Shown one piece after another: positions 24,238 through 33,457 of a stretch of DNA of 64,000 nt. Location of the stretch: the NCBI RefSeq assembly GCF_028435365.1, contig NZ_JAGTJJ010000021.1, positions 111,230 through 175,229 on the forward strand. Direction: 5' to 3'. The notes below the pieces were generated by a model, which saw nothing but the letters and a program-made list of their open reading frames with translations, ran no database searches and was not told where the DNA came from. This DNA is from Polyangium jinanense (GTDB taxonomy: Bacteria > Myxococcota > Polyangia > Polyangiales > Polyangiaceae). Numbering within the stretch: position 1 is the stretch's first letter; each line of letters starts with the position of its first letter. Position numbers and translations under genes: made by a program.

Positions 24238-25529
24238 ATCACGGCCATGGCGCAGCAGACCGTGACGGGCTCGAGCAGCACGAGCTCCCCTTCCGCGTTC
24301 CCCCCGCTCGGCGTGCACGCGCCCTTCGTGTATTCGAGGACCGCGGCCGATTTGCCGGAGAGCTGCGTCCCCGGCATGAGGTCCTTGCAGGGAGCGGTCA
24401 TGCCGGCCGAGACGTCGGCGGCCTCCTTCTCGATCGTGCATGCCGCGTCGCTGAAGATCCGAAACTTCACATTGCAGAACCCGCCGCTTGGCTCGCTGCA
24501 CGCGCACTCCGCGCAGGTCCGTTTGTCTTCCACGTACCCGTAGAGGAGCTTCTTCTCGCCCCATCCCTCCGGGCACACGTGGTCCCCCTCGAGGTACAAA
24601 CAAGAGGAGAAGCCGGGAGGCGTCGCGACACACACCTTCCCCTCCGCCTCGGTGCACGTCGGCAAGGCGCTCTCGCTCGTGCAGACCCGCCCGAGCGTGA
24701 TCTCCGGTCCGCCGTTCCATGCCTTTGGAGCCTTGGGCTCCGGATCGCCGACGAGGTGCGGTTTACATGGCAGCTCCTCGATCACCGGGGGCGAAATCGT
24801 GATCGAACGGACGCAGGGAACACCGCCGCAGAGTTTGTCCCCAAGGATCGACTTGTCGCCGTTGCAGGTCCCGTCCCAGTTTGTCGGCGGATCGAAGTTT
24901 GTCTTGACACCGCCACCCGGATCTGCGCAGGCGGCCGAGTTGACAGTCCACGTCTCTGGGAGCTTGCACGTCCCCTCGGGCGCATCGCACTTGCACGTGC
25001 CGCACGAGGGCGGGGGCGGCGCGGTCCAGCCTTCGAACGCGAGGATCGGCGCTTCTTTGGGACATGGCGGCGCCGCGATGTCCCAGCCCTGCCAGAAGCT
25101 CATCGGCCCTTTCCAGCCCGCAGGCCCAGGGGCCACGCACGAGCCGCCCGTGCAGAGCGAGGACGTCGAGCCGTCGACACCTGCGTCCGTTCCCGCAGAT
25201 GGGCAATACCTCTCGTAGCTGGAGTTCTCGGGGGGGACGCCGTCGGGACACCACTCGGGACTCGGGCACGGGCAGCACTCGTAGGGGACGTCCTCCGGGC
25301 AATCGGGGCGGCAGTAGTCGGGGACGGTCACGTACTTCGGCCATCCCTGCGGGCAAGCCTCAGGGGAGGGGCAAATGCAGCACTCCCGCGGGATGAGGAG
25401 GTTGCCGTCGTCGTCGATGGGGCAATCAGACCCGATCGTGCCACTGGAGACGATGCAGGCCGGGATGGCGAGCGCGGCAAGGCCCGCGCTGGCTGCGAGC
25501 AGAAGCGCTGTACGTGCGAGACGAACCAT
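24234..25529 (-). CDS. Module B Cys-rich lipoprotein
   Basis: A 431-residue paralogue of 10018-11310. The signal sequence (ALLLAASAGLAALAIPAC) has the lipobox IPAC. Shared blocks are CGTCKCDAPEGTCKLPETW, KLCGGVPCVRSITISPP, IEELPCKPHL, RTCAECACSEPSGGFCN and VTVCC. ATG 25529 is preferred because it gives the standard signal peptide; the frame is open to 25565. All Cys positions I compared with module A are retained, pointing to a conserved disulfide fold. Function unknown. Confidence 0.8.
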   Translation of the reverse strand: MVRLARTALLLAASAGLAALAIPACIVSSGTIGSDCPIDDDGNLLIPRECCICPSPEACPQGWPKYVTVPDYCRPDCPEDVPYECCPCPSPEWCPDGVPPENSSYERYCPSAGTDAGVDGSTSSLCTGGSCVAPGPAGWKGPMSFWQGWDIAAPPCPKEAPILAFEGWTAPPPPSCGTCKCDAPEGTCKLPETWTVNSAACADPGGGVKTNFDPPTNWDGTCNGDKSILGDKLCGGVPCVRSITISPPVIEELPCKPHLVGDPEPKAPKAWNGGPEITLGRVCTSESALPTCTEAEGKVCVATPPGFSSCLYLEGDHVCPEGWGEKKLLYGYVEDKRTCAECACSEPSGGFCNVKFRIFSDAACTIEKEAADVSAGMTAPCKDLMPGTQLSGKSAAVLEYTKGACTPSGGNAEGELVLLEPVTVCCAMAVI

Positions 25530-25603
25530 GACGCGAGGGTACGGCACCGGGGCGTGGTGCGGCAAGGTCTAAAGGGCGGATCCCGTGTTGGTTGGAGATG
25601 CGC

Positions 25604-25636
25604 GGGCAAACCCTGTGGGGGAAGGGACAAACCTTG
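25604..25636. promoter_or_regulatory. Paired GGRCAAACC direct repeats, 21-bp spacing (module B)
   Basis: GGGCAAACC starts at 25604 and GGACAAACC at 25625, exactly 21 bp apart as in module A (11533/11554), 75 bp upstream of the Cys-rich gene start. The identical spacing argues for a real binding site. Confidence 0.5.
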
Positions 25637-26031
25637 GCTTACGGGGTGCACGGGCAGCGCAAGCGGCACTCGGGGGACTCGTCGCGGCTCATACGGCAGG
25701 CGGATTCGCAGCGATCCGAGCACGTGCAGGCGGGGAGTTTCTCGGCGAGAAGAATTGGCTGGGCGAGCGGCATTGCGCGCACCTCGGTCTCCGAGATTTC
25801 GTCAAAGCGGGCGAGGTTCGGGTTTCTATCGCTATGATCGGGACATCAATGCGACGCCATGACGTTCGCGAAGAGGTCGATTGGAGCAAGAAGCGGGTGG
25901 TCGCTGCATGTGTGGAATGTCACAACCATCCGGCATGCGGGAAGCATGCTCGGCGTCGGTGAGTACAAAATCCGGGGTTGTCCGCCCTAGGCGCTTGTCG
26001 AACGAACCGCCCTTCTGGTACACGCTCCGGC
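25637..26031. other. Gene-free stretch
   Basis: Several open frames exist but none shows a ribosome site with protein-like composition, and none matches anything else in the window. I see no gene here. Confidence 0.4.
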
Positions 26032-26778
26032 ATGACTTTTCGCGCCTCGCACTTCTTGGCACCTGCACTTCTCGCCCTGTCCGTCGTCGCGTGCGGCGGC
26101 ACGGCGTTCACCTCGACGAAGACGGCGGAGCCCGTGCTCATCGCGCGCGCGGAGTCTCCCGCCGAGGTGCGCGCGGCCGTGATCCGAGCGATGGAAGCTC
26201 GGAGATTTTCGGCCCTCGGCGAAGAGCCGGGGAAGATCGCCGCCCGCCTCGACAAAGGCGAAATCACCCTCGACGTCGACATCGAGTACTCGGGCACGCA
26301 GTACGTCGTAAAATACGTGAAGAGCACCGGCCTCCAGACGAAGCCGGGCCCGGGCGGCGAAGTGCTCGTCGACGATCACTGGTCGGGGTGGGTCCGTGGC
26401 CTGAGGGCGCGCATCGGCGAGGAGCTCCTCGTGCCGAAGAAAGAGGCCGCGGAGACGGCGAAACGCGAGCGCGAGTACCAGCTCCTCATCGAGCAGCACA
26501 AAACGGCGCAGGCTCAGGCGAACGCCCAAGCTGCCCAGGCGGCCTCGCAGCCACCGCAGACCCAACCCGTGCAGGGCCAGGTGGTCATCCCGATTCCGCT
26601 GCCCCAGCTCCCCGCGGGTGGCGTGAACCTGAACCACTCGACGACCCATGGCAGCCAGACGATCACGTGCTGCATCAACGGCGCGTTTTACGCGTGCCCG
26701 AGCCAAGAGGCGTACAAGAAGTGCATGAGCCTCGGCCCACACGAGTGCACACGCGACACGAGCAAGAGCTGCAAGTAA
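26032..26778 (+). CDS. Hypothetical lipoprotein
   Basis: A 248-residue protein with a lipobox (LLALSVVACGG). A globular domain at ~35-135 (VRAAVIRAMEARRFSALGEE, ITLDVDIEYSGTQYVVKYVK) resembles small periplasmic alpha/beta domains that many proteobacterial lipoproteins carry. A Gln/Ala-rich helix follows, then a short Cys-containing end (TITCCINGAFYACPSQEAYK, CMSLGPHECTRDTSKSCK). ATG 26032 sets the signal peptide. No family is named. It stands alone between module B and the second SpoIID/integrase mosaic. Confidence 0.7.
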   Translation: MTFRASHFLAPALLALSVVACGGTAFTSTKTAEPVLIARAESPAEVRAAVIRAMEARRFSALGEEPGKIAARLDKGEITLDVDIEYSGTQYVVKYVKSTGLQTKPGPGGEVLVDDHWSGWVRGLRARIGEELLVPKKEAAETAKREREYQLLIEQHKTAQAQANAQAAQAASQPPQTQPVQGQVVIPIPLPQLPAGGVNLNHSTTHGSQTITCCINGAFYACPSQEAYKKCMSLGPHECTRDTSKSCK

Positions 26779-26861
26779 CTGCGTTCTGCATGTGTTCGTG
26801 ATGGGACAGGAGCTCGACGAGCTCATGCGCTCGCCGACCTGCACGAGGCGAAGCACCACGG

Positions 26862-27214
26862 CTACCTCCGCACGGTGCGTCCGAAAACTGCCAGCGCCAT
26901 CACGCCAAACAGCACTTGGCCGAACCCCGTGCTCTCCCCACTGCTGGAGAGCTCGTGAAACTCGACGTCTTCCCCGTAGAAGAACCGGAGAATCGTGGCA
27001 TGGTCCTATCCTTGTGCGGCCAGCCAATGCGCACGATGCTGCCCCAGGCAGCCACGGTTTCCTGGGTGCGAGCGCAGCGAAAGATGGGTCGGAATGACAT
27101 CACGCCCCCGCCGCCCGGCATTGTAGGTCACCCATCTCTAGGTATTGGTCGGATCAGGACCGTGCGACCCATCTGACTTCCAATACGCTCCCGCGACGTG
27201 GTTCGCCAGGATCA
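26862..27214 (-). pseudogene. SpoIID-like 3' fragment, second copy
   Basis: This is homologous to the last ~118 codons of the pseudogene at 14508-15179: WLAAQG, a stop, then DHATILRFFYGEDVEFHELS and QVLFGVMALAVFG, ending at the same CGG AGG TAG. The stop (TAG, 27006-27008) replaces the Tyr codon of the other copy, while the other copy's TAG position is a normal CAG here. Mutations therefore arose independently. The fragment is cut at about 27214, where integrase sequence begins on the plus strand. Confidence 0.75.
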
Positions 27215-28133
27215 TGCGCCCCTGGTGGTGCCTTCGAGGAAGACGTTCGGCGAGGTGGTCGACGAGTTCAAGTCGACGGTCATGATCACCGAGCTGAAGG
27301 TGACGTCGCGCAAGGCGTACGAGGGGGTGCTCGACGCGACGCTGGTTCCGAGGTTCGGCGGTCGTGGGGTCGACGAGGTGGACGGCGTCGCGGCCGGGGA
27401 GCTCGACCTCGAGCTGTCGAAGCGCGAGCTGTCGCAGTCGACGCGGAACAATACGCAGATCGTGCTCCGGTCGGTGCTGCGATTCGCGAAGGCGCGTGGG
27501 TACATCGCGCGGGTGCCGGAGGGGTTGCCGCGGCTCAAGCCGATCGGGCAGTGCATTCTGGAGATTCCGACCGACGAGGAGGTCGACCGGATCCTCGCGG
27601 CGGCGAGCGTGTCGCAGCGGTTGGCGTTCGTGTTGATGGCGTATGCCGGGCTGCGGCCGAATGAGGTGCGGGGGCTACGGCGGCGGGATGTGCGGCTCAG
27701 GTGGGAGGGAGAGGCGGTCGCCGGGGGGTTCGTGAGCGTGCGGGAGGGGCGGTCGTTCGGGGAGACGCATACGCCGAAGACGGGGCAGCGGGAGGTGCCG
27801 GTGACGCCGGAGCTCGGGAGGTTGCTCGCGCCGGTGGAGGCGGGGGCGCGGGAGGAGCTCGTGGCAATGACGGCGCGGGGGAAGCCGTGGGGGCAGTCGG
27901 GGTTGGTGCAGGCGTTCGAGCGGGTGAGGGCTCGGGTGGGGTTGGAAGGGTGGTCGGTGTATTGCCTGCGGCATTATGCGATCACGGCGTGGTTAAGGGC
28001 TGGGGTGCCGGTGCACGTGGTGCAGAGGATGGCGGGGCATAAGAATTTGGCGACGACGCAGCGGTATGTGCATCATCTGAAGGAGGATTTGGAGGAGGCG
28101 GGGAGGAGGATGGCGGGGAGGCGGACGGTTTAA
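27198..28133 (+). pseudogene. Tyrosine recombinase/integrase lacking its N-terminal domain
   Basis: A 311-residue open frame. The first six or so codons come from the SpoIID fragment; integrase homology begins at PSRKTFGEVVDEFKSTVMIT (residue ~87 of the intact integrase). The core-binding and catalytic domains are complete: AYAGLRPNEVRGLRRRDV (Arg), HTPKTGQREVPV (Lys), YCLRHYAITAWL, AGHKNLATTQRYVHH (His and Tyr). The N-terminal arm-binding domain is missing, as is any att block downstream, so site-specific integration is unlikely although the catalytic core could still fold. Confidence 0.8.
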
Positions 28134-28286
28134 GCTCCCGGCCCGCGCTCTCAGCCGTGGCGCGAGCAGCTCCTCGGGAACGAATGCACTGGACAACGGG
28201 AAGCCACATTTGTATGGTGTCGCGCATCTCTCCGCGCACGGTTCTTCTGGGCGGGGGGGAACTACTTCAGTCCATGCGCGCGCTCG

Positions 28287-31200
28287 GTGATTCAAATGAG
28301 TTTACCCGCCAGGGCATCGAATGCATTCGCGATATTCACGTTGTTGACGGTCGCCAACTGTGGTGCCGACGGCGATCCCTTGCCGTTCTGGACCGCGGAG
28401 ACCGATCGAGCCGGCGAGGTGATGAGCGCGCCTCACAGCGCAACACCCATGTCGGCGGAGCTCGTCGCAGCATACATCGAAGCGATGCAATCGCGGGCAG
28501 GCGAATCCCATTCCGTCGAGCGTGTCGCCGCTGGTCGCTGGCGTGCGGCCAACCCTTCCTTGGGATTCGTGGCGGACCTTGATGCCGAAGGGGTGCGATT
28601 GACTCCTGGCGCCCAAGCCTCGCCATCGCCCGATTGGTCCGCGACGCTGTCGTTCTCGGGTATGGGCTGCGGCGGCTCTCTGTTGGCGCCGTCGCCTGCG
28701 GAGCCGGTGGCGACGGCAAACCGCGTCGATTACCACCGCGGAGAGTTGACGGAGTGGTACGTCAGCGGCCCGCTCGGGCTGGAGCAGGGGTTCACGTTGA
28801 CTGCCGCGCCCGCGTGCCGAGGCGGCGGCGGTGGCGAGATCACGCTCGGCCTCACCGTCGCGGGCGAGCTTTCCCCGGCGCTCGGTGCTTCGGGAGACAT
28901 CGTGGAGCTCCACAATGGCGCGGGGGCGACCGAGCTCCTTTATGGGAATCTTTTCGTTCGTGACGCGACCGGACGAACGCTGCCTTCACGGCTCGGGGTG
29001 CGGGGCAGCGACGTGACGATCTCGTTCGACGATGCGGGGGCCGTCTATCCCGTGGTCGTCGACCCGCTCATCGCGACGCTGGAAGCCAAGCTCGTGGCCC
29101 CCGACAAGGAGGCCGGTGACTGGTTCGGTTACTCCGTCGCGATCAGCGGGGACACCGCCATCGTCGGGACCCCGAACGACACCACGGCTGCCGGACAGCA
29201 GGCAGGTTCAGCCTTCGTGTTCGTGCGTAATGGCGGTGCCTGGGTCCAGCAGGCCGAGCTCGTGGCCAACGACGCGCTCGCCAACGACCATTTCGGGCAC
29301 TCCGTCGCGCTCCAAGGCGACACTGCCATAATCGGAGCTTTTGGCGTCGATATCGGGGGAATCGCCAACGTGGGCGCGGCTTACGTCTTCACCCGCACTG
29401 GCAATGTTTGGACCCAGCAGGGCAAGCTCACTGCACCGGCCCCGGCTGGCGCGCAGATTGGCCATGACGTGGCGATCGACAACGACACGGCGATTGTCGC
29501 ATCCCAGGGCGGAAGCGGCTCCGGCGGGGTACTGGCCTTCGTACGGAGCGGCGGTGTCTGGACCTATCAGGCTCAGCTCTACGTCAACGGCCAGCAGCAG
29601 CTGGCCGATGGGTTCGGCCGATCGGTATCCATCCGTGGTGACACCGTCGTCGTCGGGGCCCCCAACACGGATATCAACTCGATAGCGGACGAAGGGGTCG
29701 TCTATGTGTTCGCGCGCAGTGGCAGCGTTTGGACCCAGCAGGCCAAGCTCACCTCCGCCCTCGGCGGCGACGGAAACGACCTGTTCGGCACCAGCGTGTC
29801 CCTGGACGGCAATACCTTGCTCATCGGAGCGCCCGGCGACGAATACGCGGGGAACACCTACATTGGTTCGGCCTACGTGTTCACTCGGAGCGGCGCCGTC
29901 TGGACGCAGCAGGCCAAGTTCTACGCCACCGATGTGGCGAACTCGAAGGTGTTCGGCACCCAAGTCTCGCTCGAGGGCGACACCGCCGTCATCGGCGCCC
30001 ACAACACGCTGATCGGATCGAGCATGGTCGGCGCCGCCCACGTGTTCACGCGCAGCGGCACCATCTGGACCGAGCAAGCGAAGCTTCTCCCGAACACATA
30101 CGGCATGTGGGATTATTTCGGTTTCTCCGTCGGCGTGAGCGGCGACACCGTGCTCGTCGGAGCTTACGAACATGACGCTGGGGCAACCAACACAGGTGCA
30201 GCGTATGCGTTTTCTCTCGCGCCCCCGAAGCCAAATGGCGCGAGCTGTTCGCTCGGCACCGCTTGCGTGAGCGGCTTCTGCGTGGATGGCGTGTGCTGCA
30301 ACAGCGCCTGCGGCGGAGGATCGACGACCGATTGCCAGGCGTGTAGCGTGGCTTCGGGTGCGGCCATGGATGGGACCTGCGGGCCCGTGGCGGCTGGGGC
30401 GGTCTGCCGCGCCGCGGTGGGTGCCTGCGACGCGGCAGAGGTATGCGATGGCGCGGCCACGACGTGCCCCAGCGACGCGCCGGCCTCGGCTGGTACGCTC
30501 TGTCGCGCAGCCGCCGGCGATTGCGACGTGGCTGAAGCCTGCACCGGCGCGAGCACGACCTGCCCTGCCGATGCGCGCGCTCCCGCGGGCACGGGGTGCC
30601 GCGCGGCCGCGGGCGATTGCGACATGGTTGAAGTTTGCAATGGTATGTCCGCTGCATGCCCCGCGGATGCCCTTGTCCCCGCCGGAACTACCTGCCGCGC
30701 CGCCGCGGACGCCTGCGACGCGCCCGAATCGTGTGACGGGACGAGCGCGGCGTGCCCCGCGGACGGGCTGGCGCTCGCAGGCACTCCATGCCGCGCAGCG
30801 GCCGGCGATTGCGACGTGGCCGAGAACTGCGACGGCCTCTCTGCGGCCTGCCCCGCCGACGCCCTGGCCGACGTGCAGATCGTGTGCCGTCCGGCGTCGG
30901 GCCCATGTGACATCGACGATACTTGCAATGGCAGCTCGAAGACCTGTCCAGCCGATGCCGTTGCCAGCACGCAAACGGTATGCCGACCAGCCGCGGGCGA
31001 TTGCGATGTAAGCGACAAGTGCGATGGTGTATCGAAGGCTTGCCCTGCCGATCAGCTCGCGCCGCCGGGCGTTGTCTGTCGTGCTGCCGCCGGTTCATGC
31101 GATATCGCGGAGACGTGCAGCGGTATCTCGGCCGATTGCCCAAACGACGGCGCCGCCCCCGATGGCGAGACCTGTGCGGGTGGGATGTGCGTCGACGGCA

Positions 31201-31568
31201 TGTGTGTCGATGGCAGCGGGGGTGCTGGCGGTGGGGGCGCCGCTGGCAGCGGGGGCGCCGCTGGCAGCGGGGGCGCCGCTGGCAGCGGGGGCGCTGGCGG
31301 CGGGGGCGCTGGCGGCGGGGGCGCCGCTGGCAGTGGGGGTGCTGGCGGTGGGGGCGCCGCTGGTGGCGGAGGCGCAGGGGGTGAAGGTGCCGCTGGCAGT
31401 GGAGGCGCAGGGGGAGGCGGCGCCGGCAGCGGTCAAGGCGGTGGGGCCGGCGAGGAGGGTTGCGGCTGCCGCGTCGCAGGCAGTGATTCCCGTGATAATG
31501 CCGCGTGGAGCCTCGTCCTCATAGGTCTTGTCACACTGGGGGGATTGCGGCGCAGGGCCGAGAAGTGA
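28287..31568 (+). CDS. Cell-surface protein with FG-GAP propeller, Cys-rich repeats and MYXO-CTERM-like anchor
   Basis: A 1093-residue exported protein. The signal peptide ends in a lipobox-like VANCGADG. About 270-640 holds seven FG-GAP-type beta-propeller repeats (DWFGYSVAISGDTAIVGTPN, DHFGHSVALQGDTAIIGAFG). About 645-965 holds Cys repeats like disintegrin modules (GDCDVAEACTGASTTCPAD), roughly nine copies. A Gly/Ala/Ser-rich linker of about 80 residues precedes GCGCRVAG, a membrane segment (WSLVLIGLVTLGGL) and RRRAEK, matching the myxobacterial MYXO-CTERM sorting tail (family knowledge). Start is GTG 28287 or ATG 28296. It is likely surface-anchored and adhesive; the ligand is unknown. Confidence 0.85.
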   Translation: MIQMSLPARASNAFAIFTLLTVANCGADGDPLPFWTAETDRAGEVMSAPHSATPMSAELVAAYIEAMQSRAGESHSVERVAAGRWRAANPSLGFVADLDAEGVRLTPGAQASPSPDWSATLSFSGMGCGGSLLAPSPAEPVATANRVDYHRGELTEWYVSGPLGLEQGFTLTAAPACRGGGGGEITLGLTVAGELSPALGASGDIVELHNGAGATELLYGNLFVRDATGRTLPSRLGVRGSDVTISFDDAGAVYPVVVDPLIATLEAKLVAPDKEAGDWFGYSVAISGDTAIVGTPNDTTAAGQQAGSAFVFVRNGGAWVQQAELVANDALANDHFGHSVALQGDTAIIGAFGVDIGGIANVGAAYVFTRTGNVWTQQGKLTAPAPAGAQIGHDVAIDNDTAIVASQGGSGSGGVLAFVRSGGVWTYQAQLYVNGQQQLADGFGRSVSIRGDTVVVGAPNTDINSIADEGVVYVFARSGSVWTQQAKLTSALGGDGNDLFGTSVSLDGNTLLIGAPGDEYAGNTYIGSAYVFTRSGAVWTQQAKFYATDVANSKVFGTQVSLEGDTAVIGAHNTLIGSSMVGAAHVFTRSGTIWTEQAKLLPNTYGMWDYFGFSVGVSGDTVLVGAYEHDAGATNTGAAYAFSLAPPKPNGASCSLGTACVSGFCVDGVCCNSACGGGSTTDCQACSVASGAAMDGTCGPVAAGAVCRAAVGACDAAEVCDGAATTCPSDAPASAGTLCRAAAGDCDVAEACTGASTTCPADARAPAGTGCRAAAGDCDMVEVCNGMSAACPADALVPAGTTCRAAADACDAPESCDGTSAACPADGLALAGTPCRAAAGDCDVAENCDGLSAACPADALADVQIVCRPASGPCDIDDTCNGSSKTCPADAVASTQTVCRPAAGDCDVSDKCDGVSKACPADQLAPPGVVCRAAAGSCDIAETCSGISADCPNDGAAPDGETCAGGMCVDGMCVDGSGGAGGGGAAGSGGAAGSGGAAGSGGAGGGGAGGGGAAGSGGAGGGGAAGGGGAGGEGAAGSGGAGGGGAGSGQGGGAGEEGCGCRVAGSDSRDNAAWSLVLIGLVTLGGLRRRAEK

Positions 31569-31589
31569 GGTAACGGTACAAATCAACCT

Positions 31590-31642
31590 GGGGGGCGGAT
31601 GGGTTGCTCCTGCGGAGCGAGGCCCCCTCCCGACCGCCCCCC
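31590..31642. terminator. Nested hairpin after the surface-protein gene
   Basis: GGGGGGCGG (31590-31598) can pair with CCGCCCCCC (31634-31642); the loop contains a second perfect hairpin, GCTCC-TGC-GGAGC (31604-31616). It lies 22 bp after the stop. No T-tract. Confidence 0.5.
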
Positions 31643-32066
31643 TCTCGGGCTCAGTGATGCCTCTCCGCCGCCTCGGGCGAAGGGTTCGGCAAGATCGTGA
31701 ACACCCCCGGCTGAACCGAAGGCGCAGCCGTCGTTGCCGATCGTGGAGGTCGTGCACGAGCTCGGCGTGGTCGGATAGTCGCGCCGGATATGCGGTCGCT
31801 TATCGAATGGTCGCTCGTCTAGGCGAAGCAGGTGCTCGGCAAAGCTACGAGGGCGTCGGTGATGCGCGCAACGAATAGATTGCTTACGCCGGACCCAGAC
31901 TCAAGCAGCAGCCGTCCACGAAGCCAGCGGCGGTCCCTACACGTCCGCTGACGCCCGTCCAGACGTGGATGCGGAGGTGCCACGATTAGCAGGGGCAGTT
32001 AAGACGAGCGCATGATATGATCTGAACCTCGCAGTTCGGCTGGGATGACCGGGAAAGGACCCGATC
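31643..32066. other. Gene-free stretch upstream of integrase
   Basis: No convincing gene. The AT-richer patch GCATGATATGATCTGAACC (32012-32030) could contain the integrase promoter. Confidence 0.35.
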
Positions 32067-33344
32067 ATGCCAATCCGGAAAGTCAACCGCCGCGGGGAAA
32101 CCCGGCTGTTCATTGACATCCGCTACAAGACGAAAGACGGACAGCGGGCAAGGTACCGCAAAGATGCCCAGGTCCAGACGCTCCCCGGCGCTCGTGCCGA
32201 GGAGAAACGCGTTCTCCTGAACCTCGCCCGCTACGGCACCCCGTACGCGCCCGAGGACGACGTCCCCGCGTCGCCGGCAGCTTCCCCCGCCGGCTTCCCT
32301 CCCACCCCATCCACCACCTCCGCCCTCCCCACGAAGACCTTCTCCGAAGTCGTCAGCGAATACCGCTCCACCTTCATGCTGACCGACCTCAAGGTCACCA
32401 CCCGCCGAGGCTACGCGCTCGTCCTCGACCGCCACCTCCTCCCGACCTTCGGCGAGCTCCCGCTCGCCCAGGTCGACGGAGCCGCGGCCGCCGAGCTCGA
32501 CCTCGCGCTCTCCAAGCAGGACCGCGCCCGCGCCACGCGAAACAACGTGCAGATCGTCCTCCGATCCGTGCTGCGTTTCGCGACGAGCCGCGGCTACCTC
32601 GCGGGCTTGCCCCCCGCGTTGCCTCGGCTCAAAGCCGCCGAGAAGAGCATCCTCGAAATCCCCACCGAAAGGGACATCCACACGATTCTGGCCTCCGCGG
32701 TCCCGTCCCAGCGCCTCGCGTTTGCGCTCATGGCGTATGCCGGCCTTCGCCCCAACGAAGTACGCGCGTTACGTCGGCGCGACGTGCTCCTCCCCGGGAC
32801 AAACGGCGAGGCGCAAGGCGGCTTCCTCAGCGTGCGCGAAGGCCGCTCCTACGGCGAGACGCACACGCCGAAGACGGGACAACGCGAGATTCCCATCACG
32901 GCCCCGCTCGCGGGGCTCCTCGAGCACGTCGAGCACGGGCCGAAGGATGGGCGCGTCGCGCTCAACCAGCAGGGCAAGCCGTGGGGGCAGTACGGGCTGA
33001 CGCAAGCGTTCGAGCGCGTGCGCAACCGCGCCGCGCTCGGAGGGTGGAGCGTGTACGGGCTGCGGCACTTCGCGATCACGTCGTGGTTGAGGGCCGGGGT
33101 GCCCGTGCACGTGGTCCAGCGCATGGCGGGGCACAAGCACCTGTCGACGACGCAGCGCTACGTGCACCACCTGAAGGAAGACCTCGCCGAGGCCGCCCGG
33201 AGGATCGCGCTGGCGACCGAGGGGCGGGGCAACAGCGGGGCAACGGAGTCCGGCGAGCCGGAGCAGAGGCGGGGTCACGGACGGGGCGATGGTGGGGCAT
33301 CGCACGGTCCGCGTCCGGTCAAGGGGCGAGGCCGGAAGGGGTGA
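32067..33344 (+). CDS. Tyrosine recombinase/integrase, full length
   Basis: A 425-residue XerC/phage-type integrase. Residues 1-60 are a basic arm-binding domain (MPIRKVNRRGETRLFIDIRY); 90-185 the SAM-like core-binding domain (TFSEVVSEYRSTFMLTDLKV); 195-370 the catalytic domain with Arg228 (AGLRPNEV), Lys269 (HTPKTGQRE), Tyr330-x-x-Arg333 in place of HxxR, His356 (GHKHL) and nucleophile Tyr365 (TTQRYVHH). A disordered Gly/Arg tail follows. It reads towards the tRNA-Arg att block at 33458, the expected position for the integrase of the element. The Tyr for His change in HxxR is shared by all three copies here and is tolerated in some families. Confidence 0.92.
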   Translation: MPIRKVNRRGETRLFIDIRYKTKDGQRARYRKDAQVQTLPGARAEEKRVLLNLARYGTPYAPEDDVPASPAASPAGFPPTPSTTSALPTKTFSEVVSEYRSTFMLTDLKVTTRRGYALVLDRHLLPTFGELPLAQVDGAAAAELDLALSKQDRARATRNNVQIVLRSVLRFATSRGYLAGLPPALPRLKAAEKSILEIPTERDIHTILASAVPSQRLAFALMAYAGLRPNEVRALRRRDVLLPGTNGEAQGGFLSVREGRSYGETHTPKTGQREIPITAPLAGLLEHVEHGPKDGRVALNQQGKPWGQYGLTQAFERVRNRAALGGWSVYGLRHFAITSWLRAGVPVHVVQRMAGHKHLSTTQRYVHHLKEDLAEAARRIALATEGRGNSGATESGEPEQRRGHGRGDGGASHGPRPVKGRGRKG

Positions 33345-33399
33345 CCGTCACCACGGAGCCGCTCGCGACCCGCCGGGGTCGAGGAGAGGACCCGGGGGG

Positions 33400-33420
33400 T
33401 TGGGGCAACAGTGGGGCAAC
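33400..33420. repeat. GGGGCAAC direct repeat between integrase and att
   Basis: TTGGGGCAACAGTGGGGCAAC contains two GGGGCAAC words 11 bp apart; another follows at 33439-33446. The same double word occurs at 16733, at 20202 (last bases changed), and inside the integrase 3' ends (16467, 33226). One-helical-turn spacing next to att suggests integrase arm-type or excisionase sites. Confidence 0.5.
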
Positions 33421-33457
33421 GCGTTTCCAGACGGCCCTGGGGCAACGGGAGCGGGAT

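Noticed and set aside
32067..33344. Integrase inactive because HxxR reads YxxR
   Set aside because: The same substitution is in all three copies and occurs in active tyrosine recombinases; the nucleophile and other residues are intact.
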